DNA of 64,000 nucleotides from Anaerolineales bacterium. GTDB taxonomy: Bacteria; Chloroflexota; Anaerolineae; Anaerolineales; UBA4823. Every line of letters starts with the position of its first letter. Position 1 is the first letter of the stretch. The DNA lies in contig JAFGJM010000004.1 in assembly GCA_016929095.1 (NCBI GenBank), positions 109,688 to 173,687 of the forward strand, given 5' to 3'. Below are positions 10,817 through 21,652 of this stretch, in pieces. The position numbers and the translations under genes were made by a program. The notes below the pieces were generated by a model. That model did no database searches. It was not told where the DNA came from and saw only the letters and a list, made by a program, of their open reading frames with translations.

Positions 10817-10995
10817 GCGCCCTCGGCGCGATTCGAACGCGCAACCGTCTGATCCGAAAAGTGGAATAAGCGTTCTTTGGCGCTTATGTAGTCTACAGAG
10901 TCCTATATATGAGGGGTATTTTGTGTATTTCGTCTATATTTTCCAAGCTTTAGTGCCCATTTGCACCAGTCATGATGGGAGGGAAGGCAGCTCTG
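10817..10995 (-). repeat. tRNA-Arg 3'-half plus iteron repeat, copy A (att-like)
   Basis: Minus strand reads ...TTCGGATCAGACGGTTGCGCGTTCGAATCGCGCCGAGGGCGC; adjacent ~135 bp aligns with copies at 26789 and 63490, with one fewer 11-bp and one fewer 9-bp unit. Confidence 0.85.
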
Positions 10996-11378
10996 GTTTT
11001 TTATATAGAATGTTATATTACTAATATTCGATGGGTATGATGCCGTTTTAATAATTCATTGTGAGTGACAAGTATCACCCAATAACAGTGACAATTGGTC
11101 ATTGGATTTAAATAATTTTTTAGATATAAAATAATCATCTCGAATAATGGCACGGTGTTTCACTATTAGAAACGGTTTTACTCGTGAAAAAAAACATTAA
11201 GAAAATATCGTTATATTCTCATGTGAATGTTAATTATCGGTAAACATGTTTATGGAAAGCCATGAATGTTGAACGCATTTTTAGCGAAGGAGGTGGCTTC
11301 AACATAAATGTTGATTTTTAAGATCAATGATTATGGTTTATGAACAACTGAGATAAATAAAAATAAAAGGAGAAAAAG

Positions 11379-13061
11379 ATGAAAGTCCGATATACCAATA
11401 TTCTTGTCGTCATGGTGATCATTTTTTCCATGATTATTGTCTCTTGTCAGTCGGCTCCGACGCCTGAAGAAACAATACCAACTGAGGCAGTGCAATTAAC
11501 AGATGAAATTGAAGGGGTTGTTGAAGAAACAGAACAACCCGCGACTTCATCAGAAAAGCCGACTATTATAGTAGCCATTGATGGCGATATTGATCATATT
11601 GAATTACAACAATTCCGCACGATTGCCGGATATGACGCAACAGCAAACCTTTATGAACCACTTGTCACACAAAAAGCCGTGCAAGATGAAAATGGCGTAT
11701 GGATCGGATCGAACGATTATGTCGGTGCGGGCGCTGAATCTTGGGAGGTATCCGATGACGGTTTGGTTTACACCTTCCACCTTCGGAAAGAAGCAAAGTT
11801 TGCTGACGGTACACCTGTTACGGCAAAAGATTACTATATTACCTTTGATAGAGCCATAAACGGGAATGGTTATATAAAATTACTTTTGCCTTCTTTTGCA
11901 GGTGTTGAATCGATAGACCAGGTGAAAGTTATAGATGATTACACCCTGCAAATTACACAAAATAAAGCTTCTTCATTATCATTGATCATTTATGGTTTCC
12001 AGGTGCTTGGCGCAATGAGCGAAAAGACAATTAAAGATCATGCCACCGCTGATGATCCTTGGGCAGAAACCTGGCATCGAAATAATGCTAACCCCAGTGG
12101 GCCATATGTCATCACAAGCTGGAAACCTGGTGAGGAATATGTATTCGAACCGAATCCCTTCTACTGGCGTGGTCCAGATTATTATGGTAATTCAAAAGTA
12201 ATATATCGGGTCATTCCCGATGCATCCACCAGAGAGCAGCTTTTGAGAGCTGGGGACATCGATATCGCACAAGGTATTCCTTACAAGGATATTGCAGATT
12301 TACAGAAAGATTCTAATTTAACATTTTTCAAGATAAAGACTCCGCGCGTTTATCATGCCGGCATGAATGTCACTAAGAAACCCTTTGACGATGTCAGAGT
12401 CCGCAAAGCTGTTTCTATGGCAGTGGATTATCAAGCTATTGTTGATAATGTAATCTATGGCTTTGGAGAAAACCCAAAATCTCCGGTAGGTGTTAGTATG
12501 CCAACTCATACTGATGAATTTTGGCCATATGAAGGACCAAACATCGAAGATGCAAAAGCATTGCTGGCAGAAGCTGGATATCCGGATGGATTCGAGGTTG
12601 ATTTGCTTGTTCCTCAAGAAGATCAGGCACGGATGGATGCAGCGACCTGGATTCAAGCGGGATTGGCGACAATTGGCGTGAAGGTTAATATCAATGCACA
12701 GCCTACTGCACAATTCAACAGCTTACTTGACACGCATGAACAACCTTTCTATATGTTCGAGTGGTATTCATGGGGGAACGATCCTGCTTTCCAGCTCCAT
12801 TGGAATTTCCGTTGTGAGGCATGGACAAATTATGCGCTGTATTGCGATCCGGCTATGGATAAAATCATTGATGATTTGATTGTCACGTCTGATCCTGACA
12901 AACGCGAAGAATTAAGTTATCAAGGTCAAAAGATGGCACTTGATACGGCTACCTGGATTTACCTTTACCAAAACGATTGGGTCGTTGCTGCACAAAAGGG
13001 AGTGACTGGCGTAGGGTTCTTTAATGATCTTCATACTCACTTCTCAAATCTAACTAAATAA
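11379..13061 (+). CDS. peptide-type ABC transporter substrate-binding lipoprotein (SBP family 5)
   Basis: Lipobox region IIVSCQSAPTPEE; SWEVSDDGLVYTFHLRKEAKFADGTPVTAKD motif. Confidence 0.92.
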   Translation: MKVRYTNILVVMVIIFSMIIVSCQSAPTPEETIPTEAVQLTDEIEGVVEETEQPATSSEKPTIIVAIDGDIDHIELQQFRTIAGYDATANLYEPLVTQKAVQDENGVWIGSNDYVGAGAESWEVSDDGLVYTFHLRKEAKFADGTPVTAKDYYITFDRAINGNGYIKLLLPSFAGVESIDQVKVIDDYTLQITQNKASSLSLIIYGFQVLGAMSEKTIKDHATADDPWAETWHRNNANPSGPYVITSWKPGEEYVFEPNPFYWRGPDYYGNSKVIYRVIPDASTREQLLRAGDIDIAQGIPYKDIADLQKDSNLTFFKIKTPRVYHAGMNVTKKPFDDVRVRKAVSMAVDYQAIVDNVIYGFGENPKSPVGVSMPTHTDEFWPYEGPNIEDAKALLAEAGYPDGFEVDLLVPQEDQARMDAATWIQAGLATIGVKVNINAQPTAQFNSLLDTHEQPFYMFEWYSWGNDPAFQLHWNFRCEAWTNYALYCDPAMDKIIDDLIVTSDPDKREELSYQGQKMALDTATWIYLYQNDWVVAAQKGVTGVGFFNDLHTHFSNLTK

Positions 13062-13086
13062 ACCAAAAGATCATTTATATCGCATC

Positions 13087-13119
13087 GGAAGGACGGGGAT
13101 CTAAAAAACTCGTCCTTCC
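13087..13119 (+). terminator. intercistronic hairpin after substrate-binding gene
   Basis: GGAAGGACG ... CGTCCTTCC inverted repeat, 26 bp after the SBP stop. Confidence 0.6.
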
Positions 13120-13197
13120 AAAAGAATTCTATTATTATTAAAATGATTTTGGAATGTTGTTGGAAATTAACCATATACTCTCTTATGAATTGATATT

Positions 13198-14217
13198 ATG
13201 TCAAATTTCTTTAATTTTATTTTACGCAGATTTCTTCTTACGATAATCGCAGTTTTTGGTGTTATCATTTTGGTTTTTCTTTTAACCCGATTGCTTCCCA
13301 ATAACCCAGCTGCATTGCGAGCTGGACCTTTGGCAGATGCTGAATTAATTAAGCAATACGAAAGAGAAATGGGGTTAGATAAACCCTTGATTGTCCAATT
13401 TGGTACATATACAGGTCAATTAATGCGTGGTGATCTTGGCGATAGCTGGCGCACCAGCCAACCAGTTCGGGAAGAATTGGGTATTCGCATTCCTGCAACA
13501 TTGGAGCTGGCTTTATCTGCGTTTATTATCGCATTATTTTTTGGGGTACCCCTCGGAATTATTGCAGCTTTCTATTCTGACTCATGGATTGATCAAATAG
13601 TGCGAGTCTTTGCTACATTAGGTGCTTCGCTTGCTCTTTTTTGGTTGGCGTTAGTAGGTGTATACATTTTCTATTATTTATTGCATTGGGCTGCAGCGCC
13701 GGTTGGTCGATTAACAATCGGGATTAATGAACCTCCTGAAATTACTGGCCTTTTTCTTATTGATAGTCTCTTAGCGGGAGATATTGAAACATTTAAAGAC
13801 GCATTTAATCATCTATGGTTGCCGGCTTGCACATTGGCTTTTATTGTCAGTGCGCCGATTATTAAGATTTCTCGTTCATCTATGAAGGATGTATTGAATG
13901 CAGATTATATTCGAACTGCCAAAGCCATTGGTGTTCCACCTACGAAATTGTTATTTAAAGACGGCTTACTAAATGCTTTTATTCCGATTTTAACTATGTT
14001 GGGTATTGTCTTTGGGTATTTGATGGGTGGCAACCTGATCGTTGAACAGGTTTTCGCCTGGCCAGGGATTGGTCAATATGCATGGAAAGCATTGAGTACC
14101 AACGATTTTAATGCTGTTCAAAGTTTTGTATTACTAATTGCTGTGGTTTATGTGTCTTTGAATTTCATCATTGATTTGATCTATGCTTTGATCAATCCAC
14201 AAATTCGATTGGAATAA
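13198..14217 (+). CDS. ABC transporter permease, DppB type
   Basis: FNFILRRFLLTIIAVFGVIILVFLLTRLLPNNPA; EQVFAWPGIGQYAW. Confidence 0.92.
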   Translation: MSNFFNFILRRFLLTIIAVFGVIILVFLLTRLLPNNPAALRAGPLADAELIKQYEREMGLDKPLIVQFGTYTGQLMRGDLGDSWRTSQPVREELGIRIPATLELALSAFIIALFFGVPLGIIAAFYSDSWIDQIVRVFATLGASLALFWLALVGVYIFYYLLHWAAAPVGRLTIGINEPPEITGLFLIDSLLAGDIETFKDAFNHLWLPACTLAFIVSAPIIKISRSSMKDVLNADYIRTAKAIGVPPTKLLFKDGLLNAFIPILTMLGIVFGYLMGGNLIVEQVFAWPGIGQYAWKALSTNDFNAVQSFVLLIAVVYVSLNFIIDLIYALINPQIRLE

Positions 14218-14226
14218 AATTATAGA

Positions 14227-15123
14227 ATGAGCTCAACACAAAATAGTATTCAAAATATTGAAATTAAACCGAGTGTAATTAGCAGATCGGAGTTCTTGGG
14301 AAAGATTCGATTTTTTACTCGTTTCCCGTTATTTATTTTCGGAATATTAGTAATACTATTTTATTTACTGGTAGTGATTTTTGGCCCATCATTAACCGTT
14401 TACGATCCAACTATTCCTAATCCACAATATACATTAGGTCAGCCAAATAGCGATTATCCATTTGGAACGGATAAATTTGGGCGAGATATTCTTACCAGAG
14501 TAGTGTACGCGACCAGACTTGATTTAATGATTGCCTTATTAGTAGCTTCATTATCATTCAGCATTGGTTCTTTAATGGGGTGTATTGTTGGGTATTATGG
14601 CGGTTGGCTTGATAAAGTGATCATGCGGGTTGTTGATGTGATGTTTGCATTTCCCGCGTTTATTCTTGCGATGGCAATAACATCAGCTTTGGGGGATACA
14701 GTACAAAATGTAATTATTGCGATCGCGACCGCCTACACACCATACTTCATCCGTCTAACACGAGGAGAGATGCTCACGTTACGAACCCGTCAATACGCTG
14801 ATGCAGCCATTAGTGTAGGTAATCCAAGTTGGAGGGTAGCGTTAATTCATCTTTTACCCAATGCATTGACTCCGTCGTTAGTACAAATGACATTGGTATC
14901 AGGATGGGCAATTCTGGATGCTGCCGGATTAGCTTTTCTGGGTTTGGGGATAACGCCTCCCACGGCTGAATGGGGGGTTATGGTCTCAGAGGGCGCCCAA
15001 CGGATTATTACTGGTGAGTGGTGGGTTTGGTTATACCCTGGTGCGGCAATTGTGTTGGCTGCTTTTGCGTTTAATCTTGTTGGTGATGGATTGCGGGATA
15101 TTATGACCAGGGAGGAACAATAA
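14227..15123 (+). CDS. ABC transporter permease, DppC type
   Basis: YPFGTDKFGRDILTRVVYATRLDL; AGLAFLGLGITPPTAEWGVMV. Confidence 0.92.
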   Translation: MSSTQNSIQNIEIKPSVISRSEFLGKIRFFTRFPLFIFGILVILFYLLVVIFGPSLTVYDPTIPNPQYTLGQPNSDYPFGTDKFGRDILTRVVYATRLDLMIALLVASLSFSIGSLMGCIVGYYGGWLDKVIMRVVDVMFAFPAFILAMAITSALGDTVQNVIIAIATAYTPYFIRLTRGEMLTLRTRQYADAAISVGNPSWRVALIHLLPNALTPSLVQMTLVSGWAILDAAGLAFLGLGITPPTAEWGVMVSEGAQRIITGEWWVWLYPGAAIVLAAFAFNLVGDGLRDIMTREEQ

Positions 15124-16100
15124 TGTCAGCCCCGATTATTCGCGTTGAGGAATTAACGGTTTCGTTAAACACTGATGATCATCAGCGCAATATCATCGAT
15201 AGTATATCGTTTGATATGTTCCCCAAGGAAATCATGGGGTTGGTAGGTGAGAGCGGATCTGGAAAGACGATGACTGCGCTTTCGATTATGCAATTGCTTC
15301 CAAAGACAATAAAAATATGCGGGGGGAGTATTTGGTATGAGGATAAAGATTTATTGAAAATGACCTCGCGAGAAATTAGAACAATACGTGGGAATAAAAT
15401 AGCGATGATTTTTCAAAATCCGCGTATGGCGCTCAATCCACTCATGCGTGTTGGTGATCAGATTGCAAGAGCGGTTTGCTTACATTGTGAAGTTTCTTCC
15501 GAAAAAAGTAAGTCAATGGCAGTCGAACTGATGTCGCAGGTGGGGATTCCAGATGCAGAATCTCGGGCTCGCTCCTATCCACACCAATTGAGTGGAGGAA
15601 TGGCGCAGCGGGTACTGATAGCCATGATGCTTGCTTGTAAACCAAAATTATTAATTGCAGATGAGCCAACAACTGGTTTGGATGTAACAATACAAGCCCA
15701 AATATTTAAACTTATCAAAGAAATTCAATCTGAGATAGGAGTTGCGGTTTTGCTAATTACGCATGATTTTGGAGTGGTTAGCGAGGTTTGTGACAGAGTT
15801 GGAGTTATGTATGCAGGACAAATTATGGAAATTTCCAGTGTTATTGATGTTTTTACCAATCCAAAACATCCATATACACAACGTCTATTAAAAAGTATTT
15901 TAAGAGTTGATCGGAAAAGTGATTTGGATACAAATAAGGCTCTGTCTCCAATTTCAGCAGTTTTCGATTCACCAGGGTGTAGATTTGCCAGTCAGTGCGA
16001 TTGTGTTCGTCCGGAATGCTTATGGGAACGTCCAAAAATTTATACCGATTCACCTGGTCATTCTGTATATTGTTTTAATTATTCCAGGGATAATAAATAG
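15123..16100 (+). CDS. ABC transporter ATP-binding protein, DppD type
   Basis: GESGSGKT Walker A, LSGGMAQRVLIAMML signature, [12 protein letters not shown] Walker B. Confidence 0.92.
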   Translation: MSAPIIRVEELTVSLNTDDHQRNIIDSISFDMFPKEIMGLVGESGSGKTMTALSIMQLLPKTIKICGGSIWYEDKDLLKMTSREIRTIRGNKIAMIFQNPRMALNPLMRVGDQIARAVCLHCEVSSEKSKSMAVELMSQVGIPDAESRARSYPHQLSGGMAQRVLIAMMLACKPKLLIADEPTTGLDVTIQAQIFKLIKEIQSEIGVAVLLITHDFGVVSEVCDRVGVMYAGQIMEISSVIDVFTNPKHPYTQRLLKSILRVDRKSDLDTNKALSPISAVFDSPGCRFASQCDCVRPECLWERPKIYTDSPGHSVYCFNYSRDNK

Positions 16101-16167
16101 CAAAGTGTTTTCAGTGTAAATATCCCATCTATAAAAAATATTTCAGAAAAGGATTAAACCTACCTCA

Positions 16168-17121
16168 ATGGAACCGTTATTACGAGTGAAAGATTTGCAT
16201 AAACATTATAAGGATGGGCGTTACACAGTACATGCTGTCAATGGTGTTAATTTCGATATATTCCCGGGTGAAGCAGTAGGATTAGTTGGAGAGAGTGGAT
16301 GTGGAAAAAGCACAACTGCTCGTTGCATTTTAATGCTTGAACAACCTACTCATGGAAAGATAATTTTCAAAAATCAAGATCTCGCAGCTATGTCTGAACA
16401 TCCTTTGCGAAGTTGGCGTAGATTTTTCCAGATTGTTTTTCAAGACCCAAATGAGTCACTTAATCCTCGTTTCAATGTGAAACGAACATTGAAGGAACCG
16501 TTATTTCTCCATGGTTTGTATCAAGACAGTCATCAACTGGGTGAACTGATGAAACGCGTTACTCTGGAAATTGAGCATCTCGAAAGATATCCGCATCAAT
16601 TAAGTGGCGGACAAAAACAGCGCGTAGGTATTGCACGTGCAATTTCTACATCTCCTGATTTTGTTGTTCTCGATGAACCAACATCTTCATTAGATATGTC
16701 TCTGCGAATTCATATACTATCTCTATTACGTCGTTTACAGCGAGAAATGAATATGGCCTATTTATTTATTTCTCATGACTTGAGTACGGTTCACAACTTA
16801 TGTAACAGGGTGTTGGTAATGTATTTGGGTCGAATAATAGAAATGGGTACATCTGAAGATGTTTTTAATAACCCACAACACATATATACTCGTGCTCTTC
16901 TTTCTGCAATTCCAATCCCTGATCCTGCCATAAAGCGTAAGCGAATTCTATTACAAGGGGAGACCCCCAATTCTCGTGATATCGAAGTTGGTTGCAGTCT
17001 GCAAAAACGCTGCCCATATGTACGTCAGGAATGCAGTTTCCCGGTTCCTTACACCGATTTAGGTAAAAGACATTTAGTCGCTTGCGTATTAGCCGGAAGC
17101 GAAATTATCAACGGATCTTGA
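16168..17121 (+). CDS. ABC transporter ATP-binding protein, DppF type
   Basis: [40 protein letters not shown]. Confidence 0.92.
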   Translation: MEPLLRVKDLHKHYKDGRYTVHAVNGVNFDIFPGEAVGLVGESGCGKSTTARCILMLEQPTHGKIIFKNQDLAAMSEHPLRSWRRFFQIVFQDPNESLNPRFNVKRTLKEPLFLHGLYQDSHQLGELMKRVTLEIEHLERYPHQLSGGQKQRVGIARAISTSPDFVVLDEPTSSLDMSLRIHILSLLRRLQREMNMAYLFISHDLSTVHNLCNRVLVMYLGRIIEMGTSEDVFNNPQHIYTRALLSAIPIPDPAIKRKRILLQGETPNSRDIEVGCSLQKRCPYVRQECSFPVPYTDLGKRHLVACVLAGSEIINGS

Positions 17122-17204
17122 GTTAGCAACGAAGAGACTCCTTATTAAAGTCATGAATGAAATAACCATTCATGAATATAAAACAGGATACTTGAAGGAG
17201 AGAA

Positions 17205-17996
17205 GTGAAGAAAATATCTAAATCACCTAGTATGAAAACAAGTACGTTAGCTCATGGATTAATGCTTCTTGAGCTTACTGCCTTTATCGGCAAAAAGAAT
17301 GGTGTAACTCTTCAGGAAGCAACAAAGGCCAGTGGTATGCATCGCAGCAATGTATACAGGTATTTAAAAACCCTGGTCGATTGTGGTTGGTTAGAGTATG
17401 ACACAGAAACTTACCGATATCGTATTGGCGCAAAACCTCTTCAAATTGCAGGGGCATCACTCCAGCAATTGGATTTGCGAGTTGTAGCACATCCATTTTT
17501 GCAAGACTTGGTTGGCGAAACCTGTTTAGCCGTACATTTAGGTGTTTTGAACAAATCATCAATTGTTTACATAGACAAAGTCGAAAGCAATAGTCCGATA
17601 CAGATGCGATCCAGGCCTGGCATGATGGTTCCAGTTTATTGTACGGCAATGGGTAAAGCAATAGCGGCGACGATGAGTGAACAAGAAGTTAGGGATTTGC
17701 TTGGTACTAATTTTCCTCGACGTACTCCAAATACCATTACCTCCATTGAAGAATTTCTTATTGATCTTAAAAGAGTACAAGAACTTGGTTATGCGATTGA
17801 TAACGAAGAAAATGAGCCGGGAATCGGGTGTATTGGCGCGGCGATTTATGGTTACGATGATGAAGTAATAGGAGCAGTCAGCCTTTCAACTTTAATTCAG
17901 GATCTAACACCCGAAAACATTAAATTATTTTCCGACCGGGTAAAACGAACAGCAAATCGCATTTCACAATCAATGGGATGTCACCATAAAGATTAA
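17205..17996 (+). CDS. IclR-family transcriptional regulator
   Basis: GTG start; N-term HTH (SGMHRSNVYRYLKTLVDCGWLEYD) and IclR effector domain (MVPVYCTAMGKAIAATMSEQEV, GYAIDNEENEPGIGCIGAAIYG). Confidence 0.88.
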   Translation: MKKISKSPSMKTSTLAHGLMLLELTAFIGKKNGVTLQEATKASGMHRSNVYRYLKTLVDCGWLEYDTETYRYRIGAKPLQIAGASLQQLDLRVVAHPFLQDLVGETCLAVHLGVLNKSSIVYIDKVESNSPIQMRSRPGMMVPVYCTAMGKAIAATMSEQEVRDLLGTNFPRRTPNTITSIEEFLIDLKRVQELGYAIDNEENEPGIGCIGAAIYGYDDEVIGAVSLSTLIQDLTPENIKLFSDRVKRTANRISQSMGCHHKD

Positions 17997-18078
17997 TGTT
18001 GGAAAAATTTTGAAAAATCAAAAACATTATTAAATCAAACGAATGGCTATTTTTAGATAATTATCACAGGATAATCAT

Positions 18079-19989
18079 ATGAATTCATCAATTCTTGGTG
18101 ATGTATTATATATCGATCTAACAAACAAGAAGATTTCGAAAAGCCCCTATACCAAAGAATTAGCCAGTCAATACATTGGATCTCGAGGCTACAATGTTGC
18201 ATTGTTGTGGGAAATGGTTGCCAAGGGAATTGACCCACTTAGCCCGGAAAATGTTTTGATTTTTGGGGCTGGACCATTAACAGGTACTTCTGCTCCCTCA
18301 TCAGGTCGTATTTCTGTTACGGCTAAAAGCCCTGCTACAAATTTATATCTCAAAACAAATGTAGGAGGCGCTTGGGGGGGAGAAATTAGGTATGCAGGAT
18401 ATAGTTTTATTGTCATTACAGGAAAAGCAGATCGTCCAGTTTATCTATGGATAAACGATGGTAAGGTGGAAATCAGGGATGCTCAACATTTGTGGGGAAA
18501 AGATGTTCGTGAAACTGAACACATCCTTCAAAATGAAATTGGTGATGGGAATATAAAGGTTGCTTCCATTGGCCCGGCTGGGGAAAACCTGGTTTTATTT
18601 GCAGCAATTATGTGTTCTAACTACAATGCTGCTGCCCGAGGAGGAATTGGTGCAGTGATGGGCTCGAAAAACATGAAGGCACTCGCTGTGCGTGGAACAC
18701 AACCTGTTAGCGTTGCTGAACCGGAAAGGTTTAAGGATTTGATTGATTTTGCCTGGGATCTCTATCACAAACAAAGCGGTGCTTTAGATACTCATCTTTA
18801 TGGGACATCGGTAAGTGTAAGTGCAATAAATGAAATGAATAGCTTTCCAACATATAATTATCAAATCGGACATTTCGAGCATGCTGATAAAATTACCGGA
18901 CAAGCTTTAGTAGAAGGCGGGTATTTAAAGCATCGGGTTGGTTGTTATGCGTGTCCTATGGCATGTCATCGATATTCCGAAGTGAATAGAGGAAAATATA
19001 AAGGCGCTTATACAGGGGGACCAGAATATGAGACTTTTGGGTCATTGGGAGCTGGATGCGGGATTGGGGATATCGAAGCAATTATTCATGCCAATGAATT
19101 ATGTAATATTTACGGCCTCGATACAATATCTACCGGAAGTGTCATTCAATGGGCTATGGAGTGTCATCAGAGAAAATTAAATTTTGATAGGGATGGTTTG
19201 GATTTTTCGTGGGGTAATGCAGACACCGTTATTTCATTGATCAAGAAGATTGCATATCAGGAAGGCTTGGGTCGGATGCTTGCAAATGGGGTCAAAAGAG
19301 CTTCCGAGGAGATGGGACAAAACTCCGAAGAATGGGCAATACAAGCGAAAGGTTTAGAACAATCTCGTGTGGAAACGCGATCGGCTTACTCTTATGCTTT
19401 AGCTTTCATGGTTAACCCGAGAGGTCCCGACCATCTGATGACAGAAACTCTTGCAGAATTTGGCACGTCGCCCGAAATGGTAGATGTCATAGAAAAAATC
19501 ACCGGTGATAAAAAATACGCCACACCGCTCACCACTGAAAAACGTCCAGAAATTGTTCGTTGGCATGAGGATGTTTATGCCATAACTGATGGGCTTGGGT
19601 TGTGCGCTTTTGCATCCACTGCTCAATACTATATGACGCCTCAATTGATGGCTGATCTGTTTTCCGCTTCGGTTGGCATACCCTGTAGCGAGGAGCAGTG
19701 TATGAAGCTGGGTAAAAAGATAGTTACGATGGAGCGTTGTTTTAATACCCGCGAGGGAGCCACTCGGAAGGATGACCGTTTACCCAAACGTTTGATGACC
19801 GAAAAACTGAAAGACTCGCCCAATCGGCTAAATATCAATTCAATGGAAATTATGAGCCCATTGTTGGACCGTTATTATGAGATGCATGGTTGGGATATCG
19901 CAACCGGGCGACCAACCAGGTCTGTATTAGAAGAATATGGATTAAAAGCTTGGGCGGATGAGCTTAATAAACATAATTATTTACCATAA
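18079..19989 (+). CDS. aldehyde:ferredoxin oxidoreductase family protein (tungstopterin type)
   Basis: GSRGYNVALLWEM, GPLTGTSAPSSGRISVTAKSP, cluster motif CYACPMACHR and distal Cys in LGLCAFAS. Confidence 0.92.
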   Translation: MNSSILGDVLYIDLTNKKISKSPYTKELASQYIGSRGYNVALLWEMVAKGIDPLSPENVLIFGAGPLTGTSAPSSGRISVTAKSPATNLYLKTNVGGAWGGEIRYAGYSFIVITGKADRPVYLWINDGKVEIRDAQHLWGKDVRETEHILQNEIGDGNIKVASIGPAGENLVLFAAIMCSNYNAAARGGIGAVMGSKNMKALAVRGTQPVSVAEPERFKDLIDFAWDLYHKQSGALDTHLYGTSVSVSAINEMNSFPTYNYQIGHFEHADKITGQALVEGGYLKHRVGCYACPMACHRYSEVNRGKYKGAYTGGPEYETFGSLGAGCGIGDIEAIIHANELCNIYGLDTISTGSVIQWAMECHQRKLNFDRDGLDFSWGNADTVISLIKKIAYQEGLGRMLANGVKRASEEMGQNSEEWAIQAKGLEQSRVETRSAYSYALAFMVNPRGPDHLMTETLAEFGTSPEMVDVIEKITGDKKYATPLTTEKRPEIVRWHEDVYAITDGLGLCAFASTAQYYMTPQLMADLFSASVGIPCSEEQCMKLGKKIVTMERCFNTREGATRKDDRLPKRLMTEKLKDSPNRLNINSMEIMSPLLDRYYEMHGWDIATGRPTRSVLEEYGLKAWADELNKHNYLP

Positions 19990-20006
19990 AAAAAGAGAAA
20001 GTTACT

Positions 20007-21116
20007 ATGATTACAAAAGAAAATATAGATGCATTTCTGGAAGGTTTGGCAATCTTGGGTACGGGTGGTGGAGGTTCTCCTGAATGGGGTAAATCGATTT
20101 TGCACAATGATTTTGATCGGGGACGGAATGTAAAAATTGTAAAACCTGAGGATGTTCCTGATGACGCCACTGTTGCCAGTGGCGGCATTATGGGATCGGT
20201 AAAGGTGTTGGATAAAATTCAACCTCTGGAATTGATTGCGAGGTGGGAGAAACGCTTTGAATTAACCGAGGCTTTTAAACTGCAGGCGGAGACCATTGGC
20301 AAGAATATTGATTATATTGTTGCTTTCGAAATGGGCGGGTTGAATACCCCGGTCATGCTTTCACTTAGCGCGCGCACCGGAATACCAATAATCGACGGAG
20401 ATGGATTGGGTCGGGCTGCCCCGGAAACTCAAATGATTTCGTTTATTGGGTATGGTGTTTCACTCACCCCTATGCCTCTAGTCGATGCTGCCGGGAATGC
20501 AGTTGTCGTTCGTACTGGAGTCGAAAACACATTTCCCGATATGCTTGGTCGATGGGTCATTACACACGGTGGTGGAATGGGAGCAAACTGCCACTATCCA
20601 ATGAGTGGTAAAAAACTCAAGGAATCGGTGATTCCCAATACCATTAGTGGCGCATTAGCATTGGGTGAAGAAGTATTCAAAGCCAGGAAAGAAAATAAAG
20701 ATCCCATTAGCTCCATAACAAAGTTTGTTGGTGGATATTATATCCATACTGGTGTTATTGAAAAGATGGAAGAAAAAGAATGGGAAGGGTTTTATTTTAT
20801 CAATGTTCGATTGAGTAATGATGTTGAATTGATAATTAAAAATGAATACATGATTTTGATAATTAGTGGAAAACCGGTAACAATTTTCCCGGATTTAATA
20901 CTGGGATTAGATCCTAAAACAGGTCGTGGTTTGATGAGCGCAGATCTCAAAGTAGGAGATTCGATAGCATTGGTTGTAGCACCTTGTCATTCCCGTTTAC
21001 GCGCTGCACTAGATTCAGAAGAAGCAAAGAGAGCATTTTCACCGGTACGTTTTGGACAACCCCACTTATCTAATATTCCAATCGAAGAATTACTCAAGGG
21101 GAAATTAGGCAAATAA
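20007..21116 (+). CDS. DUF917-family (hydantoinase-like) protein
   Basis: GLAILGTGGGGSPEWGKSIL and PIIDGDGLGRAAPETQMISF motifs typical of DUF917 proteins. Confidence 0.8.
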   Translation: MITKENIDAFLEGLAILGTGGGGSPEWGKSILHNDFDRGRNVKIVKPEDVPDDATVASGGIMGSVKVLDKIQPLELIARWEKRFELTEAFKLQAETIGKNIDYIVAFEMGGLNTPVMLSLSARTGIPIIDGDGLGRAAPETQMISFIGYGVSLTPMPLVDAAGNAVVVRTGVENTFPDMLGRWVITHGGGMGANCHYPMSGKKLKESVIPNTISGALALGEEVFKARKENKDPISSITKFVGGYYIHTGVIEKMEEKEWEGFYFINVRLSNDVELIIKNEYMILIISGKPVTIFPDLILGLDPKTGRGLMSADLKVGDSIALVVAPCHSRLRAALDSEEAKRAFSPVRFGQPHLSNIPIEELLKGKLGK

Positions 21117-21134
21117 TTTTATAGGAGAGGTCAA

Positions 21135-21644
21135 ATGAAACAGATAAAAGTGGATGTTTCTAAATGTTCCGGGTGTGGTCAATGTGTCTTAACATGCTCA
21201 TTTAAGAATGTGGGTACATTTGATCTGAGCCAGAGCAATATCCGAATTATTCAATGGGAAGATATCTGTCTCTCAATTCCTATCCTTTGTCAGCAATGTA
21301 AAGATACTCCTTGTGTGGCTTCTTGCCCCACAGAAGCGATTACGGTGAATCCAGATACTGGTGCTATTGATATTGATAAAAATTTATGTGTGCAGTGCAA
21401 TTCTTGCATAGACGAATGCCGTTATCAGGTTATTCATATAGATTTAGAAGGCTACCCATGTACATGTGATCTTTGCAATGGCGAACCGAAATGCGTAATG
21501 GTTTGTTACCCTGGTGCGATAACTTTTGAAGAAATACCAGAACAAGACAAAGAACCGTTTAAACCAATAGCACAATTGTTGGTTTTAAAAACTGCTGGTA
21601 AACCTGTATCTCCGCCAACGGAATTTGTCACGAGGAATTTTTGA
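21135..21644 (+). CDS. HycB-like 4Fe-4S ferredoxin, probable electron-transfer partner of the AOR
   Basis: Four cysteine groups: CSGCGQCVLTC, CQQCKDTPCVASCP, CVQCNSCIDEC, CTCDLCNGEPKCVMVC. Confidence 0.88.
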   Translation: MKQIKVDVSKCSGCGQCVLTCSFKNVGTFDLSQSNIRIIQWEDICLSIPILCQQCKDTPCVASCPTEAITVNPDTGAIDIDKNLCVQCNSCIDECRYQVIHIDLEGYPCTCDLCNGEPKCVMVCYPGAITFEEIPEQDKEPFKPIAQLLVLKTAGKPVSPPTEFVTRNF

Positions 21645-21652
21645 CATCAAGC

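Noticed and set aside
10859-10995. CRISPR-like array in the iteron regions
   Set aside because: Units are 9 or 11 bp, contiguous, and without unique spacers; no cas genes in the window.
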